Below, piece by piece: positions 17,407 to 26,110 of a stretch of DNA of 64,000 nucleotides (positions within the stretch are counted from its first letter, which is position 1; every line of letters begins with the position of its first letter). Source of the DNA: Candidatus Methylumidiphilus alinenensis (lineage in GTDB: Bacteria > Pseudomonadota > Gammaproteobacteria > Methylococcales > Methylococcaceae); contig QJPH01000301.1 in assembly GCA_003242955.1 (NCBI GenBank), positions 1 to 64,000 of the forward strand, in the 5' to 3' direction. The position numbers and the translations under genes were made by a program. The notes beneath the pieces were generated by a model, which saw nothing but the letters and a program-made list of their open reading frames with translations, was not told where the DNA came from and did not search any database.

Positions 17407-18918
17407 TCACGCTTGCAACTGCGGCCTTCCCTCAGTCGGCCAATCCAAATGGAAAAACTGCCCTCTAGGCTGGTCGTTGCGCTCATAAGTATGAGCACCG
17501 AAATAGTCACGCTGGGCTTGCAATAGATTGGCGGGCAAACAGTCCGAACGGTAGCCGTCAAAATAAGCCAAAGCAGAGGAAAAAGCAGGGGTGGGAATGC
17601 CGTTGCACACACTCAAGGCAACCACTTCGCGCCAATGGCTTTGGCCATGGTGTAGGGCATCACGGAAGTAAGGATCGAGCATCAGGTTTTTCAAACCCGG
17701 ATCTATCGCATAGGCATCGGTGATCTTTTGCAAGAACCGGGCACGGATGATACAGCCGCCGCGCCAGATTTGTGCAAGCTTGCCAAAATCCAAGTTCCAG
17801 CCATAGACCTTTTGCGCTTCGGCCATCAATTGGAAACCTTGGGCATAAGCGCAAATTTTCGAACAATACAACGCATCCCGGATGGCAGCAATTAGACTGG
17901 CACTGTCTGCCACTTTCTTTATTTCAGGCCCATGTAAAAGTTGGGAGGCATCCCCCCGTTCTTCTTTCAAGGCGGACAGTGAACGTGCGAAAACTGCCTC
18001 GGCGATGGAATTGGCGGGCACACCTAATTCAAGTGCGCTGGAAGCGGTCCATAGCCCGGTACCCTTTTGACCGGCGGTATCAAGGACCTTGTCAACCAAA
18101 AATCCGCTGCCGGAGGGATCGGGTTGCTGGAGTATATCGGCAGTTATTTCTATCAAATAGCTCGATAGTTCGCCCAAGTTCCATTCTTGGAAGACTTTCC
18201 CAATGGCATCGGATTCCAAGCCCAACAAGTTTTTCAACAGCCAATACGCCTCGCAGATTAACTGCATATCAATGTATTCGATGCCGTTATGCACCATTTT
18301 GACATAATGTCCCGCTCCGTTTGGGCCTATGTAGGCAGTACAAGGCACTCCGCCTTCCACAGGCTTGCCTGGGGACGCACCAGACAGGGGCTCTCCGGTT
18401 TGCTCATCAACCTTGGCGGCCACGGCATTCCAGATGGGCGCCAACTCGGCCCAGGCTTCCACGCTGCCACCTGGCATCAAAGAGGGTCCGAAGCGAGCCC
18501 CTGTTTCCCCTCCCGAAACACCCGAGCCAATGAATAGCAATCCCTTGGCATTCAAATCACTTTCCCTGCGGATGGTGTCCAGCCAATGGGCGTTGCCGCC
18601 GTCAATGACAATATCGCCGGGTTCGAGATAGGGCAATAAACTCTCAATGGTTTTGTCAGTGGCTTCGCCCGCCTTGACCAGCAAGACGATTTTACGGGGA
18701 CGCTTCAAGCTGATGGCCAGTTTTTCAAGGCTTTCCATACCCAAAAGACGGTCGCTGGAAGGTTCGGTTTCCACGCTGTGACTGATGAATTCCTCCATTT
18801 TCTCGGCGTGACGATTGTAAACTGCAATGCTATAGCCATGGTCGGCGATGTTCAACGCCAAGTTTTGCCCCATGACAGCAAGGCCAATAAGTCCGATGTC
18901 GGCTTGTCGCGTATTCAT
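17407..18918 (-). CDS. gnd: 6-phosphogluconate dehydrogenase, decarboxylating
   Basis: Gnd oxidises 6-phosphogluconate to ribulose 5-phosphate, CO2 and NADPH. From the ATG at 18918 the protein has 503 residues, slightly longer than the usual ~470, and begins with the Rossmann motif Gly-Leu-Ala-Val-Met-Gly-Gln-Asn-Leu (about residues 12-20). Signature blocks are Gly-Ser-Gly-Val-Ser-Gly-Gly-Glu-x-Gly-Ala-Arg-x-Gly-Pro-Ser-Leu-Met-Pro-Gly-Gly (about 129-149) and the Lys-Met-Val-His-Asn-Gly-Ile-Glu-Tyr block (about 193). The C-terminal Gly-x-Phe-His-x-x-Trp is typical. The frame extends 109 codons upstream, but that stretch reads through repeats. Confidence 0.95.
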   Translation of the reverse strand: MNTRQADIGLIGLAVMGQNLALNIADHGYSIAVYNRHAEKMEEFISHSVETEPSSDRLLGMESLEKLAISLKRPRKIVLLVKAGEATDKTIESLLPYLEPGDIVIDGGNAHWLDTIRRESDLNAKGLLFIGSGVSGGETGARFGPSLMPGGSVEAWAELAPIWNAVAAKVDEQTGEPLSGASPGKPVEGGVPCTAYIGPNGAGHYVKMVHNGIEYIDMQLICEAYWLLKNLLGLESDAIGKVFQEWNLGELSSYLIEITADILQQPDPSGSGFLVDKVLDTAGQKGTGLWTASSALELGVPANSIAEAVFARSLSALKEERGDASQLLHGPEIKKVADSASLIAAIRDALYCSKICAYAQGFQLMAEAQKVYGWNLDFGKLAQIWRGGCIIRARFLQKITDAYAIDPGLKNLMLDPYFRDALHHGQSHWREVVALSVCNGIPTPAFSSALAYFDGYRSDCLPANLLQAQRDYFGAHTYERNDQPRGQFFHLDWPTEGRPQLQA

Positions 18919-18983
18919 ATTGTTCACCGTAGTTGGAAATACACTCACTTTATAAGAAAAAGGCGACAATGTCCCGCGCAAGC

Positions 18984-19212
18984 TGGCAAGGGGGTGCGAT
19001 AAAAAGTGATGCCGGAGTGCAAGGCTTGCCTTGCGGGGGTATGTACAGGCAAGGCAAGCCTTGCACTCCAAGCGCAATTTCACATGCTGCCCGGTTGTGT
19101 GCATCACTTTTAATCGCACCCTTGGCAAGGGGGGCAGGATACGGAATGCCGATGCGTAGGGGCGGGTTCCAAACCCGCCCGGTTTTGTCCAAAATGAGAA
19201 ATGAGAATTGCT
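18984..19212. repeat. Nested palindromes upstream of gnd
   Basis: A GGGTGCGATAAAAAGTGATG end (from about 18990) is inverted at about 19101-19121 (GCATCACTTTTAATCGCACC). Inside lies the perfect hairpin GGAGTGCAAGGCTTGCC...GGCAAGCCTTGCACTCC (19014-19069). 19149-19212 is an inverted half copy of the AGCAATTCTCA-end REP element. Confidence 0.65.
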
Positions 19213-19327
19213 GAACCAATTTTGACAAGCCTTATTTCGGGGCAATTTTAATGGGGATGCACTAATTTGTAGCAGTTATTATTAAAAAAAATGGCATAAG
19301 TTTATGAAATTAGATTTAAAAATTTAA

Positions 19328-19343
19328 TGGCATATAAATTGCA
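19328..19343 (+). promoter_or_regulatory. Sigma-54 type (-24/-12) promoter of the porin gene
   Basis: TGGCATATAAATTGCA has the GG and GC dinucleotides with the required 10-nt spacing and an otherwise good match to TGGCACG-N4-TTGCW. It lies in an AT-rich stretch 62 nt before the porin ATG, giving a leader of about 50 nt. RpoN control implies an enhancer-binding activator, such as a nitrogen regulator; the regulator is inferred. Confidence 0.55.
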
Positions 19344-19404
19344 TTGTTGTTTTTTAGAGAAGCATTGTTGCTAGAATGTAACCTAAGAAGAGGAAAATGA
19401 ACCC

Positions 19405-20931
19405 ATGACAATACAACACAAGCCCGGATACCATAGGCTGCGACCGTTAATCGCCAGTCTGTCCTTGGCGTTGGTAGCGGGGGGCGCGATTGCGGCAGGC
19501 CCAGTTCCTGCTGGCGCGCAACTCCCCGGAGTCGTCACTAATCCTGAATACCCAGAAAAGTCCAACCCGGCCGACTGGTCAGAAGCCACCCCGCCGGTCA
19601 AAACCCCTGCTGTGGCTGTCACCCCCCCGGCTGAACCAACCCCCCCCGCCGAACCGGCCGGCGCACTTGAAGCCGCGAAAATAAACCCCAATAATTTGAC
19701 CTTCATGAAAGATGCAGGGCTGATCGTTGGCGGGTGGTTGCAACTGGGCGTCACTTATAACGCCGGCAGCCCAAATAATGCCTTCAACGGACCTGTGACC
19801 TTTGGTGACCGCTCTGCCGAATTGCAAATGAATCAGCTTTATTTCTATCTGCAAAGGGCAGTCGCCACCGAGGGGGACTCATGGGATTTCGGTGGACGGT
19901 TTGATTTCATGTATGGTTCGGACTCGATCTTCACCCAGGCTTACGGTGTCCCTGCCTATGACGTGAACAACGGCATGGCGATGACACGCAACCATTGGGA
20001 CTTGAATTTGCTCAGAAACGTAAATCGTTTCTATGATATTGCGCTTCCGCAACTCTATGCGGAAATGTATGTCCCCATCGGCAACGGCCTAGACGTCAAA
20101 ATAGGCCACTTCTATACACCCATAGGCTATGAAGTCGTCACGGCACCGGACAACTTCTTCTACTCCAAGCCCTACACCTTCCAATACGGGGAGCCCTTCA
20201 CACACACCGGCATCTTGGGAAGCTACACCTTCGACAAAAATTGGTCGGCCTTAGGCGGCGTGGTGACGGGAAGCGCAACCGGCGGCTGGGATGGCGGCTG
20301 GGATCAGCAACTCGGCAACTGGGATGGATTGGGCGGTGTCACTTGGAACACCGAAGACAAAGCCACTTCAGTGTTTGTCAGCAGCACTTATGGCGCAATC
20401 TCTGAGCACAGCTCCCAAACTTGGGCCTTATACAGTATCGTGCTCAAACATAATCTGTTGGATGACCTGCACTTTGTCATGCAGCACGACCATGGTTTTG
20501 CTAATGGGGTTCTCGTATCCAATGGCAATAATGGCTATACCAATAAAAACGCGCAGTGGTATGGCCTAAACACCTATTTGTTCTATGACATACAGAGCAA
20601 TCTGACTGTGGGCCTACGCGGGGAATGGTTCCGCGACCAAGATGGCTTCCGCGTCTGCTCGCCAGGCCGTGTCGCAGCCGCCACCAATGACAGCTATGGC
20701 ATACCGGTCAGTTCGGCTTCAAGCACCTTATGTAATGCGAATTCGGGTGCCAGTTGGTATGCGTTTACCGCCGGCCTGACATACAAGCCAGTGAAGTGGC
20801 TGACTTTGCGGCCCAACGTGCGTTACGACTGGGTTGACGGCAAGGATACTGCCGGCTTTGCTTACAAGCCTTTCGGCAACGGCAAAGATGCCCAGTTCCT
20901 ATTCTCCAGCGATGTCGTGATTGTGTTTTAA
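19405..20931 (+). CDS. Outer-membrane beta-barrel porin (bbp2/OmpL-like family)
   Basis: A 508-residue exported protein. The signal peptide (about residues 1-32) ends Ala-Ile-Ala-Ala, followed by a Pro-rich linker (to about 90). A barrel of alternating hydrophobic and aromatic strands then follows, with Gly-Gly-Arg-Phe-Asp-Phe-Met-Tyr-Gly-Ser-Asp near residue 165 and closing in Phe. The family is the putative beta-barrel porin-2 group; substrates are generally unknown. An AGAAGAGGA sequence lies upstream of the ATG. The likely sigma-54 promoter suggests regulation by nutrient status, perhaps nitrogen. Confidence 0.85.
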   Translation: MTIQHKPGYHRLRPLIASLSLALVAGGAIAAGPVPAGAQLPGVVTNPEYPEKSNPADWSEATPPVKTPAVAVTPPAEPTPPAEPAGALEAAKINPNNLTFMKDAGLIVGGWLQLGVTYNAGSPNNAFNGPVTFGDRSAELQMNQLYFYLQRAVATEGDSWDFGGRFDFMYGSDSIFTQAYGVPAYDVNNGMAMTRNHWDLNLLRNVNRFYDIALPQLYAEMYVPIGNGLDVKIGHFYTPIGYEVVTAPDNFFYSKPYTFQYGEPFTHTGILGSYTFDKNWSALGGVVTGSATGGWDGGWDQQLGNWDGLGGVTWNTEDKATSVFVSSTYGAISEHSSQTWALYSIVLKHNLLDDLHFVMQHDHGFANGVLVSNGNNGYTNKNAQWYGLNTYLFYDIQSNLTVGLRGEWFRDQDGFRVCSPGRVAAATNDSYGIPVSSASSTLCNANSGASWYAFTAGLTYKPVKWLTLRPNVRYDWVDGKDTAGFAYKPFGNGKDAQFLFSSDVVIVF

Positions 20932-21012
20932 ACGTTTGGGCTGGTCCAAGGACAAGGAAGTCCTGACTCACGCAAACCCGAGTCCATGCAGAATCAAGAA
21001 AATCTTGAGGAT

Positions 21013-21219
21013 TTAAGAGGCCATCGCCGAATGAGTTTGCAACATCCTCCTTTCGGATGTCGCTCCTTGGATAATCTCCCTTGCATCGCGCACACATTTT
21101 CCACACTGGTCGCAAGCACCGAGACATGCCCTTAATTCACGTATGCTACTCACATCTTGCTGATAGACCGCTTGGCGAATTTGCCGGTCAGTCACATTTT
21201 TACAGATGCAGACGTACAT
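21013..21219 (-). CDS. bfd: Bacterioferritin-associated ferredoxin
   Basis: Bfd is a small [2Fe-2S] protein that docks on bacterioferritin and reduces its core to release iron. The 68-residue product has the Fer2_BFD pattern: Cys4-x-Cys6 at the N-terminus and Cys-Asp-Gln-Cys about residues 36-39 (Cys-x-Cys...Cys-x2-Cys). It lies directly downstream of a bacterioferritin-like gene on the same strand, with a terminator and a Fur-box-like site between them, so it is probably transcribed separately under iron starvation. Confidence 0.92.
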   Translation of the reverse strand: MYVCICKNVTDRQIRQAVYQQDVSSIRELRACLGACDQCGKCVRDAREIIQGATSERRMLQTHSAMAS

Positions 21220-21270
21220 AATATGATTCCACTCTTTAAGTATTTACACTGTAGCGAATGGTATCACGGA

Positions 21271-21285
21271 TGAGAATTGTTATCA
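21271..21285. promoter_or_regulatory. Candidate Fur box upstream of bfd
   Basis: TGAGAATTGTTATCA matches 12 of the 14 defined bases of the TGATAAT-N-ATTATCA Fur core. It lies about 55 nt before the bfd start, where iron-dependent repression would be expected. Caution: part of it (TGAGAATTG) also matches the ends of the AGCAATTCTCA repeat family in this window. Confidence 0.5.
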
Positions 21286-21290
21286 ATAGA

Positions 21291-21317
21291 AAAAAGAGCC
21301 GAAATGGCTCTTTTTTT
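21291..21317. terminator. Rho-independent terminator of the ferritin gene
   Basis: AAAAAGAGCC and GGCTCTTTTTTT form a strong stem with a GAAAT loop and a U-run in both directions, placed between the ferritin stop and the bfd promoter region. Confidence 0.8.
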
Positions 21318-21349
21318 CAGGGCGCTGACGTGAAGTGGCTTTTAGAGGC

Positions 21350-21817
21350 TTACATTTGCGATTGCAGATAATTGGGCAAGCCTATAGTGTCGATTAAGCG
21401 CAATTGCTTTTCCAGCCACCAAGTATGGTCTTCCTCAGTGTCCTTCAACAATTTCAATAAGATGTCACGGGTTTCAAAGTCTTCCACCGACTCGCAGAAA
21501 GCCATGACCGTCCTAAGATGAGGAATGACCTTGTATTCATATGCTAGATCATTGCGGAGCATTTCGGGGACATCTTCGCCTACTTTGAGTGGGTCGCGTT
21601 TGGACAAATCGGGTGCCCCCTCCAAAAATAGAATTCGTTTAATGAGCAGGTCGGCATGGGTTTGCTCCTCTTGCATCTCATGGCTGACTTGGGTGTAAAG
21701 TTTATTCAGCCCCAAATCCTGGTAGATGCGCGAATGGATGAAATATTGGTCGATGGCGGTAAGCTCGCCGACGAGCAATGCGTTGAGGTGTTCGATGACT
21801 TGGGTGTTGCCTTTCAT
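21350..21817 (-). CDS. Bacterioferritin-like ferritin lacking the haem-ligand methionine
   Basis: An iron-storage protein of 155 residues that forms 24-mer shells. The ferroxidase ligands are conserved: Glu18, Glu51, His54, a Glu near 94, and Glu-Glu-Asp-His around 127-130. The position of the haem-binding Met52 of E. coli Bfr is Gln here (Glu51-Gln52-Thr-His54). The sequence resembles the Pseudomonas protein once called BfrA and later FtnA, which lacks haem. It therefore probably stores iron without intersubunit haem, or acts as the non-haem subunit with a partner encoded elsewhere. bfd lies downstream. Confidence 0.9.
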   Translation of the reverse strand: MKGNTQVIEHLNALLVGELTAIDQYFIHSRIYQDLGLNKLYTQVSHEMQEEQTHADLLIKRILFLEGAPDLSKRDPLKVGEDVPEMLRNDLAYEYKVIPHLRTVMAFCESVEDFETRDILLKLLKDTEEDHTWWLEKQLRLIDTIGLPNYLQSQM

Positions 21818-21914
21818 AACCGGCTCCTAGTTAACATGGCGGGGAAGAAGGCAGAAGCGCCTTCAATATAAGTAAATTGAAGCAGAAATGCGTATACTAG
21901 TCACCCTAAAAATC

Positions 21915-22092
21915 AGCAATTCTCATTTTGGCGATATCCAGCATGGCCTAGGGCGGGCTAGGTGCGCATACCAAGTAGGGTACGCTGTGCGTACCTTCAA
22001 GGGCTTACAATGGTACGCACAGCGTACCCTACTTGGATACCGTACTTTCATGGCAACCCGACCGACGGTCTTTTGCCATAATGAGAATTGCT
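21915..22092. mobile_element. AGCAATTCTCA-end MITE with a different palindromic cargo
   Basis: AGCAATTCTCATTTTG (21915) and the inverted AATGAGAATTGCT (ending 22092) enclose a perfect 25-bp inverted repeat (21971-21995 with 22012-22036, core GGGTACGCTGTGCGTACC), unrelated to the REP cargo of the copies at 5897 and 49593. No clear target duplication. Confidence 0.65.
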
Positions 22093-22137
22093 GGCCCCTT
22101 GCTGTCGATAACCCTACACAATTTTTACGGAAATGCC

Positions 22138-22653
22138 ATGACAGAGATTCAATACGAAGTGCGTGAGAAAGACTTGATTGCATTCAACGAATACGAGTTG
22201 GAAAAATCCGAGCGCATCCAGAAAACCATCCGCCGCCACCAGGCCATGATTCCCGGCATCATTGCCATCCTTGCCTTGCTATTGTTTTTTTACTTCAAGG
22301 ATATCCCTTCGGCGGTGTATGTGGTCCTAATTGCGATGGCCTGGGGCTTGGGAGTCCCGTTTTTTTTGAAGTGGCACATGCGCAAGCAAATCCGCCAAAA
22401 CTACAGCGAAAAGGAAAAAGCCAGTATTCTTGGCCACTATACCTTAAGGGCCGAAAAAGACAATCTGGTGGAAATTAGCGCCAGCGGCGAAGAAAAACTC
22501 CCTTGGAAAAAAGTGCTGCGCATCGAGAAAGAAAAAAAATATGTTTTTATCTACATTTCACTGAATGCGGCGTTGATCATTCCCATCGCCACCGTGACCA
22601 AAGACAGCCAACTCGCCGAATTTGTCAAAATGGCTGACGAATGCATCGAATAG
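22138..22653 (+). CDS. YcxB-like membrane protein
   Basis: A 171-residue protein with a soluble N-terminus, two adjacent transmembrane helices (about residues 38-80) separated by Lys-Asp, and a C-terminal YcxB-like domain (Gly-His-Tyr-Thr-Leu-x-Ala-Glu-Lys-Asp-Asn-Leu; Trp-Lys-Lys-Val-Leu). ATG 22138 is chosen because the upstream in-frame extension lies within the repeat ending at 22092. The function of this family is not established. Confidence 0.7.
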   Translation: MTEIQYEVREKDLIAFNEYELEKSERIQKTIRRHQAMIPGIIAILALLLFFYFKDIPSAVYVVLIAMAWGLGVPFFLKWHMRKQIRQNYSEKEKASILGHYTLRAEKDNLVEISASGEEKLPWKKVLRIEKEKKYVFIYISLNAALIIPIATVTKDSQLAEFVKMADECIE

Positions 22654-22720
22654 GCCGGTTGATGATGCCCTCCATTTTCATGGCAACCCTTTTTCTTAGC
22701 ATGGCAAATACCCTTCCATC

Positions 22721-24619
22721 ATGATTTGCTTCACATCGCTGGCCCTGAGACGGGGTACTAGGCTGTTATTCGAGGATGTCAGCTTCACCATCCATGCCGG
22801 CCAGAAAGTTGGTGTGACCGGCCCTAACGGCGCAGGAAAGTCTAGTCTGTTCGGACTCTTTTTAGGCACCCTACACCCCGACCATGGCGATCTGAGCCTG
22901 CCACCTAATTTGGTCATCGCCCATGTGGCTCAGGAAACGGCGGCGGACACCCGTCCGGCCATCGAGTTTGTGTTGGACGGCGACTTTGAATACCGCACTA
23001 TCCAAACCGAACTCGAGCAAGAAGAAGATGGTTCGGATGACGGAATGCGCCATGCCCATTTACACGCCCAATTCGATCACATAGGCGGTTATGATGCCAA
23101 GGCTAGGGCAGCCCGCCTGATGAACGGCCTAGGCTTCAATCCTGGCGACGAGACGCGGGCGGTGGCGGAGTTTTCCGGCGGCTGGCGGATGCGGCTTAAT
23201 CTGGCTCAGGCGCTGATGTGCCGGTCCGACCTACTGTTGCTGGACGAACCCACCAATCATTTGGACCTGGATGCCGTTATCTGGTTGCAGGAATGGTTGT
23301 CAAGTTATCCTGGAACCTTGCTGTTGATTTCCCATGACAGGGATTTCTTGGATGACATCGCCAACACTATCGTCAATATCGAAAATCAAACCGTAACGCT
23401 CTACACCGGCAACTACACCGCCTTCGAGACACGCCGAGCTGAAATGCTTGCCCAGCGACAGTCAGCCTTTGAGAAACAACAGCGCGAAATTGCCCACATC
23501 AGGTCTTATGTGGACCGTTTCCGCGCCCAGGCCACGAAAGCCCGCCAAGCTCAAAGCCGACTCAAGGCACTGGCGCGAATGGAACTGATCTCCCAAGCCC
23601 ATGCCGACTCGCCCTTCGATTTCGAATTTTTGCCACCCCCTAAAATGCCCCGCCCCTTGTTACGCCTAGTCGAGGCAGCGGTAGGCTATGGCAATCAACC
23701 CATCGTGGAAAATGTCGAAATGACACTGTCCCCAGGCGACCGCATCGGGCTGCTGGGGGCCAACGGAGCTGGAAAATCGACCCTAATCAAATCACTGGCC
23801 GGGGTTCTTCCGTTGTGTAACGGGGAACGCATTTGCGCCCAGGATCTCCGGCTAGGCTACTTTGCCCAGCATCAAATCGAACAACTCAGCATGGATGAAA
23901 GCCCCTTATGGCACTTGCAGAAGCTAAATCCAAAGGCATCAGAAAAAGAATTGCGGGGGTTCCTAGGCGGCTTTGACTTCCAGGGGGACAAAGCCTTGGC
24001 TGCCATTACGCCATTTTCAGGCGGCGAAAAAGCCCGGCTGGTATTGGCCTTGCTAATCTATCAAAGACCCAACCTACTCTTGCTAGACGAACCCACCAAC
24101 CATCTCGATTTGGAAATGCGCCATGCCTTAAACCTTGCCTTACAGGATTTTGAGGGGGCATTAGTTGTGGTTTCTCATGACCGTTATTTATTGCGCACCG
24201 TGGCTGACGATTTTTGGCTGGTTGCCGATGGTCGGGCAGACCGGTTTGACGGAGACTTGGAAGATTACCGTAAATTGCTAGGTATCCGCCGCAGTGCGTC
24301 CAATAACCAAGATACTCCCAAATCCGGTGCTTCACGCAAGGACCAACGCAAACTAGGAGCGGATAGAAGGCAACAATTACGTACATTCCAGCACGCATTG
24401 AACAAGGCCGAAGCCGATCTGGAAAAGCTGGGTAAAGCGAGCGCCACCATTGAAACACAGCTAGCGGACCCAGCTATTTACGACCCAGGCAATAAGGGGC
24501 GTTTGCAACTTCTGTTACAGGATAAATCGCGGGCAAAACGCAAGATAGAACAAGCCGAGGCCGTTTGGCTGGAAGCCAGCGAGTTGCTGGAGTCCGCCAG
24601 CAAAGCCCCCATTGAGTGA
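22721..24619 (+). CDS. ABC-F family ATPase, YheS type
   Basis: The 632-residue soluble protein has two ABC domains and no membrane segments, and acts on ribosomes in relatives. Domain 1 has Walker A Gly-Pro-Asn-Gly-Ala-Gly-Lys-Ser (about residue 35) and signature Phe-Ser-Gly-Gly-Trp-Arg-Met-Arg near 150; domain 2 has Gly-Ala-Asn-Gly-Ala-Gly-Lys-Ser near 345 and Phe-Ser-Gly-Gly-Glu-Lys-Ala-Arg near 430. Both Walker B motifs read Leu-Leu-Leu-Asp-Glu-Pro-Thr-Asn-His-Leu. The linker is charged and the C-terminal ~100 residues form a coiled coil. Length and N-terminus match E. coli YheS. Confidence 0.92.
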   Translation: MICFTSLALRRGTRLLFEDVSFTIHAGQKVGVTGPNGAGKSSLFGLFLGTLHPDHGDLSLPPNLVIAHVAQETAADTRPAIEFVLDGDFEYRTIQTELEQEEDGSDDGMRHAHLHAQFDHIGGYDAKARAARLMNGLGFNPGDETRAVAEFSGGWRMRLNLAQALMCRSDLLLLDEPTNHLDLDAVIWLQEWLSSYPGTLLLISHDRDFLDDIANTIVNIENQTVTLYTGNYTAFETRRAEMLAQRQSAFEKQQREIAHIRSYVDRFRAQATKARQAQSRLKALARMELISQAHADSPFDFEFLPPPKMPRPLLRLVEAAVGYGNQPIVENVEMTLSPGDRIGLLGANGAGKSTLIKSLAGVLPLCNGERICAQDLRLGYFAQHQIEQLSMDESPLWHLQKLNPKASEKELRGFLGGFDFQGDKALAAITPFSGGEKARLVLALLIYQRPNLLLLDEPTNHLDLEMRHALNLALQDFEGALVVVSHDRYLLRTVADDFWLVADGRADRFDGDLEDYRKLLGIRRSASNNQDTPKSGASRKDQRKLGADRRQQLRTFQHALNKAEADLEKLGKASATIETQLADPAIYDPGNKGRLQLLLQDKSRAKRKIEQAEAVWLEASELLESASKAPIE

Positions 24620-24743
24620 AGCTGAACTAACGTTGTACCGCGCACTGACCTTAGGCGGCAAATAATCTTGTTTACGTTCCTGTTACGTGTGTTACGATTC
24701 TCAAAAAAATAATAATATTTTGCTTGCGGGGAAAATCATCGCC

Positions 24744-25004
24744 ATGCCAGATTTGTCGGAAAAGCTCCTGCAATGGGGCCGGGTCATCATCGGTGGGCCT
24801 TTGGGGATTCTGGCGTGGGGCATTTCCGGTGCCAGTGCGCTGGCCATCCTGATGTGGGGCCTAAGCACCGTCGCTATTCCGCTGTTGATGTTGAAGACGG
24901 CATCCTGGGGGATTTGGGGCTTTGGAGTGTTCCGTGAATCGAAAATGCGCGCCAAGAATTTGAAAATCACTAAACTTCCACCGCCTTCCGAACCCACCCC
25001 TTAA
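24744..25004 (+). CDS. Small membrane protein of unknown function
   Basis: 86 residues with two hydrophobic segments (about 12-50) rich in Gly and Trp and a basic, Pro-rich C-terminus. GCGGGGA lies about 12 nt before the chosen ATG; an upstream ATG at 24687 would add 19 residues without a clear ribosome-binding site. No family recognised. It is followed 17 nt later by another unknown gene and could be co-transcribed with it. Confidence 0.5.
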   Translation: MPDLSEKLLQWGRVIIGGPLGILAWGISGASALAILMWGLSTVAIPLLMLKTASWGIWGFGVFRESKMRAKNLKITKLPPPSEPTP

Positions 25005-25021
25005 ATCAAACACAGCATTCA

Positions 25022-25828
25022 TTGGCCAGTCTATTTCCTTTGATGGGCATTCTAGAAGATTTAAAAAGGGAAGCCAATAACTCTCGCACAGAAAGGGAGC
25101 GGGCAGGGCTAAGGCGTAAGGAATTGGATAAGGTTTATCATGACGGTATTTGCACGTCTATGTTAAAAATCCACAACTACCTCCGTGAATTGGTCGAGCA
25201 ACTCGGCTTGTTGGAATGGCCCGTGGTTTCGGCCTTTAATTTTCCGGGTATTGAAAAGATAGACAACCTGTCGCAGACAAATTATCGCATTACAATTGAC
25301 AGCCACAACGAACCGAAGCTAATCAACCTTTGCTTTGAATGCGCGGCCCATGAAGAACATACCTATAACGTCATGCCAAAATCCGCTGGCGACGAAGCCT
25401 GCCAATTTCTGGCGACGCAAAAAGTTGTGTTTACGGACTGGGCCATCAGAGACATCCACCATAATGTTATTGGAACCAGCATCAAATGTAAATTGCACGT
25501 TTGTGCTGGATTGGCTTTTAAGGCTGATATTGACAATGAAGGTATTCGCGTGGTCTCATGTAATTTTGAAGAACCTGGGGAAAGGTCTTTTCACTCGCAC
25601 TATTACAGCATTGACGACCAATGGCTAGACAAGCTGGGGCGCTATATCTTGCGGAAGGATGGTAGTTTCGCAATGCTTGAGATATCCGAAGAGCAGCGTA
25701 AGCAGATTCGAAAGTTAGTGGAAGAGGAAAGAAAGCGCAACAATAACCTGAACGCCATCACTAAGCAATGCAACGTAACCCATGAAGGGCTGCTGCTTAA
25801 GCTGGGAAAATTGTTCCACAAAAAATAA
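25022..25828 (+). CDS. Hypothetical soluble protein with charged helical ends
   Basis: A 268-residue protein of unrecognised family. Residues 9-45 are a charged, probably coiled-coil helix (Glu-Asp-Leu-Lys-Arg-Glu...). The middle has a mixed beta pattern with Cys-Phe-Glu-Cys. A Lys/Glu-rich helix with Glu-Glu-Glu-Arg-Lys-Arg-Asn-Asn lies near 230. The start is TTG 25022 or ATG 25043. The TAA stop (25826-25828) lies inside a GTAAGCG-type repeat end, so the native C-terminus may have been altered. Confidence 0.55.
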   Translation: MASLFPLMGILEDLKREANNSRTERERAGLRRKELDKVYHDGICTSMLKIHNYLRELVEQLGLLEWPVVSAFNFPGIEKIDNLSQTNYRITIDSHNEPKLINLCFECAAHEEHTYNVMPKSAGDEACQFLATQKVVFTDWAIRDIHHNVIGTSIKCKLHVCAGLAFKADIDNEGIRVVSCNFEEPGERSFHSHYYSIDDQWLDKLGRYILRKDGSFAMLEISEEQRKQIRKLVEEERKRNNNLNAITKQCNVTHEGLLLKLGKLFHKK

Positions 25829-26110
25829 GCGTTCACTCCCCTGGGTGCGCGGCGGCTCGCCCGCTGTGGGCAGCCAAGATGGTCTCGCTGCCAGGATAAT
25901 AAAGGCAGTCCTGTAGGTCAGGCAACGGCTCCATCGTTGCCCGACAAAACCGCAATGGCGTCGGGCGCAACGCAAAAAGACGCGCCCGACCTTACGAAAC
26001 TGTTAATCTGGACATGCCGTATCACCCATCACTTGCGCTTTTACGTTGCGTCGTTGCGAGCTTTGCGTGAGACTTCTTTTTCCAGTAAAGATGGTATAAG
26101 GCGATTTTTT
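25829..26110. repeat. Repeat-rich gap after the unknown protein
   Basis: Begins with a decayed end of the GTAAGCG family (ATAAGCGTTCACTCCCCTGG at 25825), followed by CGGGCGCAACGC...GCGCCCGAC palindromic sequence shared with 52520-52560, and a piece of the ACGTTGCGTCGTTGCG family (about 26042-26072). No gene is supported. Confidence 0.5.

Noticed and set aside
18919..19245. 109-codon N-terminal extension of gnd
   Set aside because: It runs through nested palindromic repeats; the conserved protein begins at 18918.
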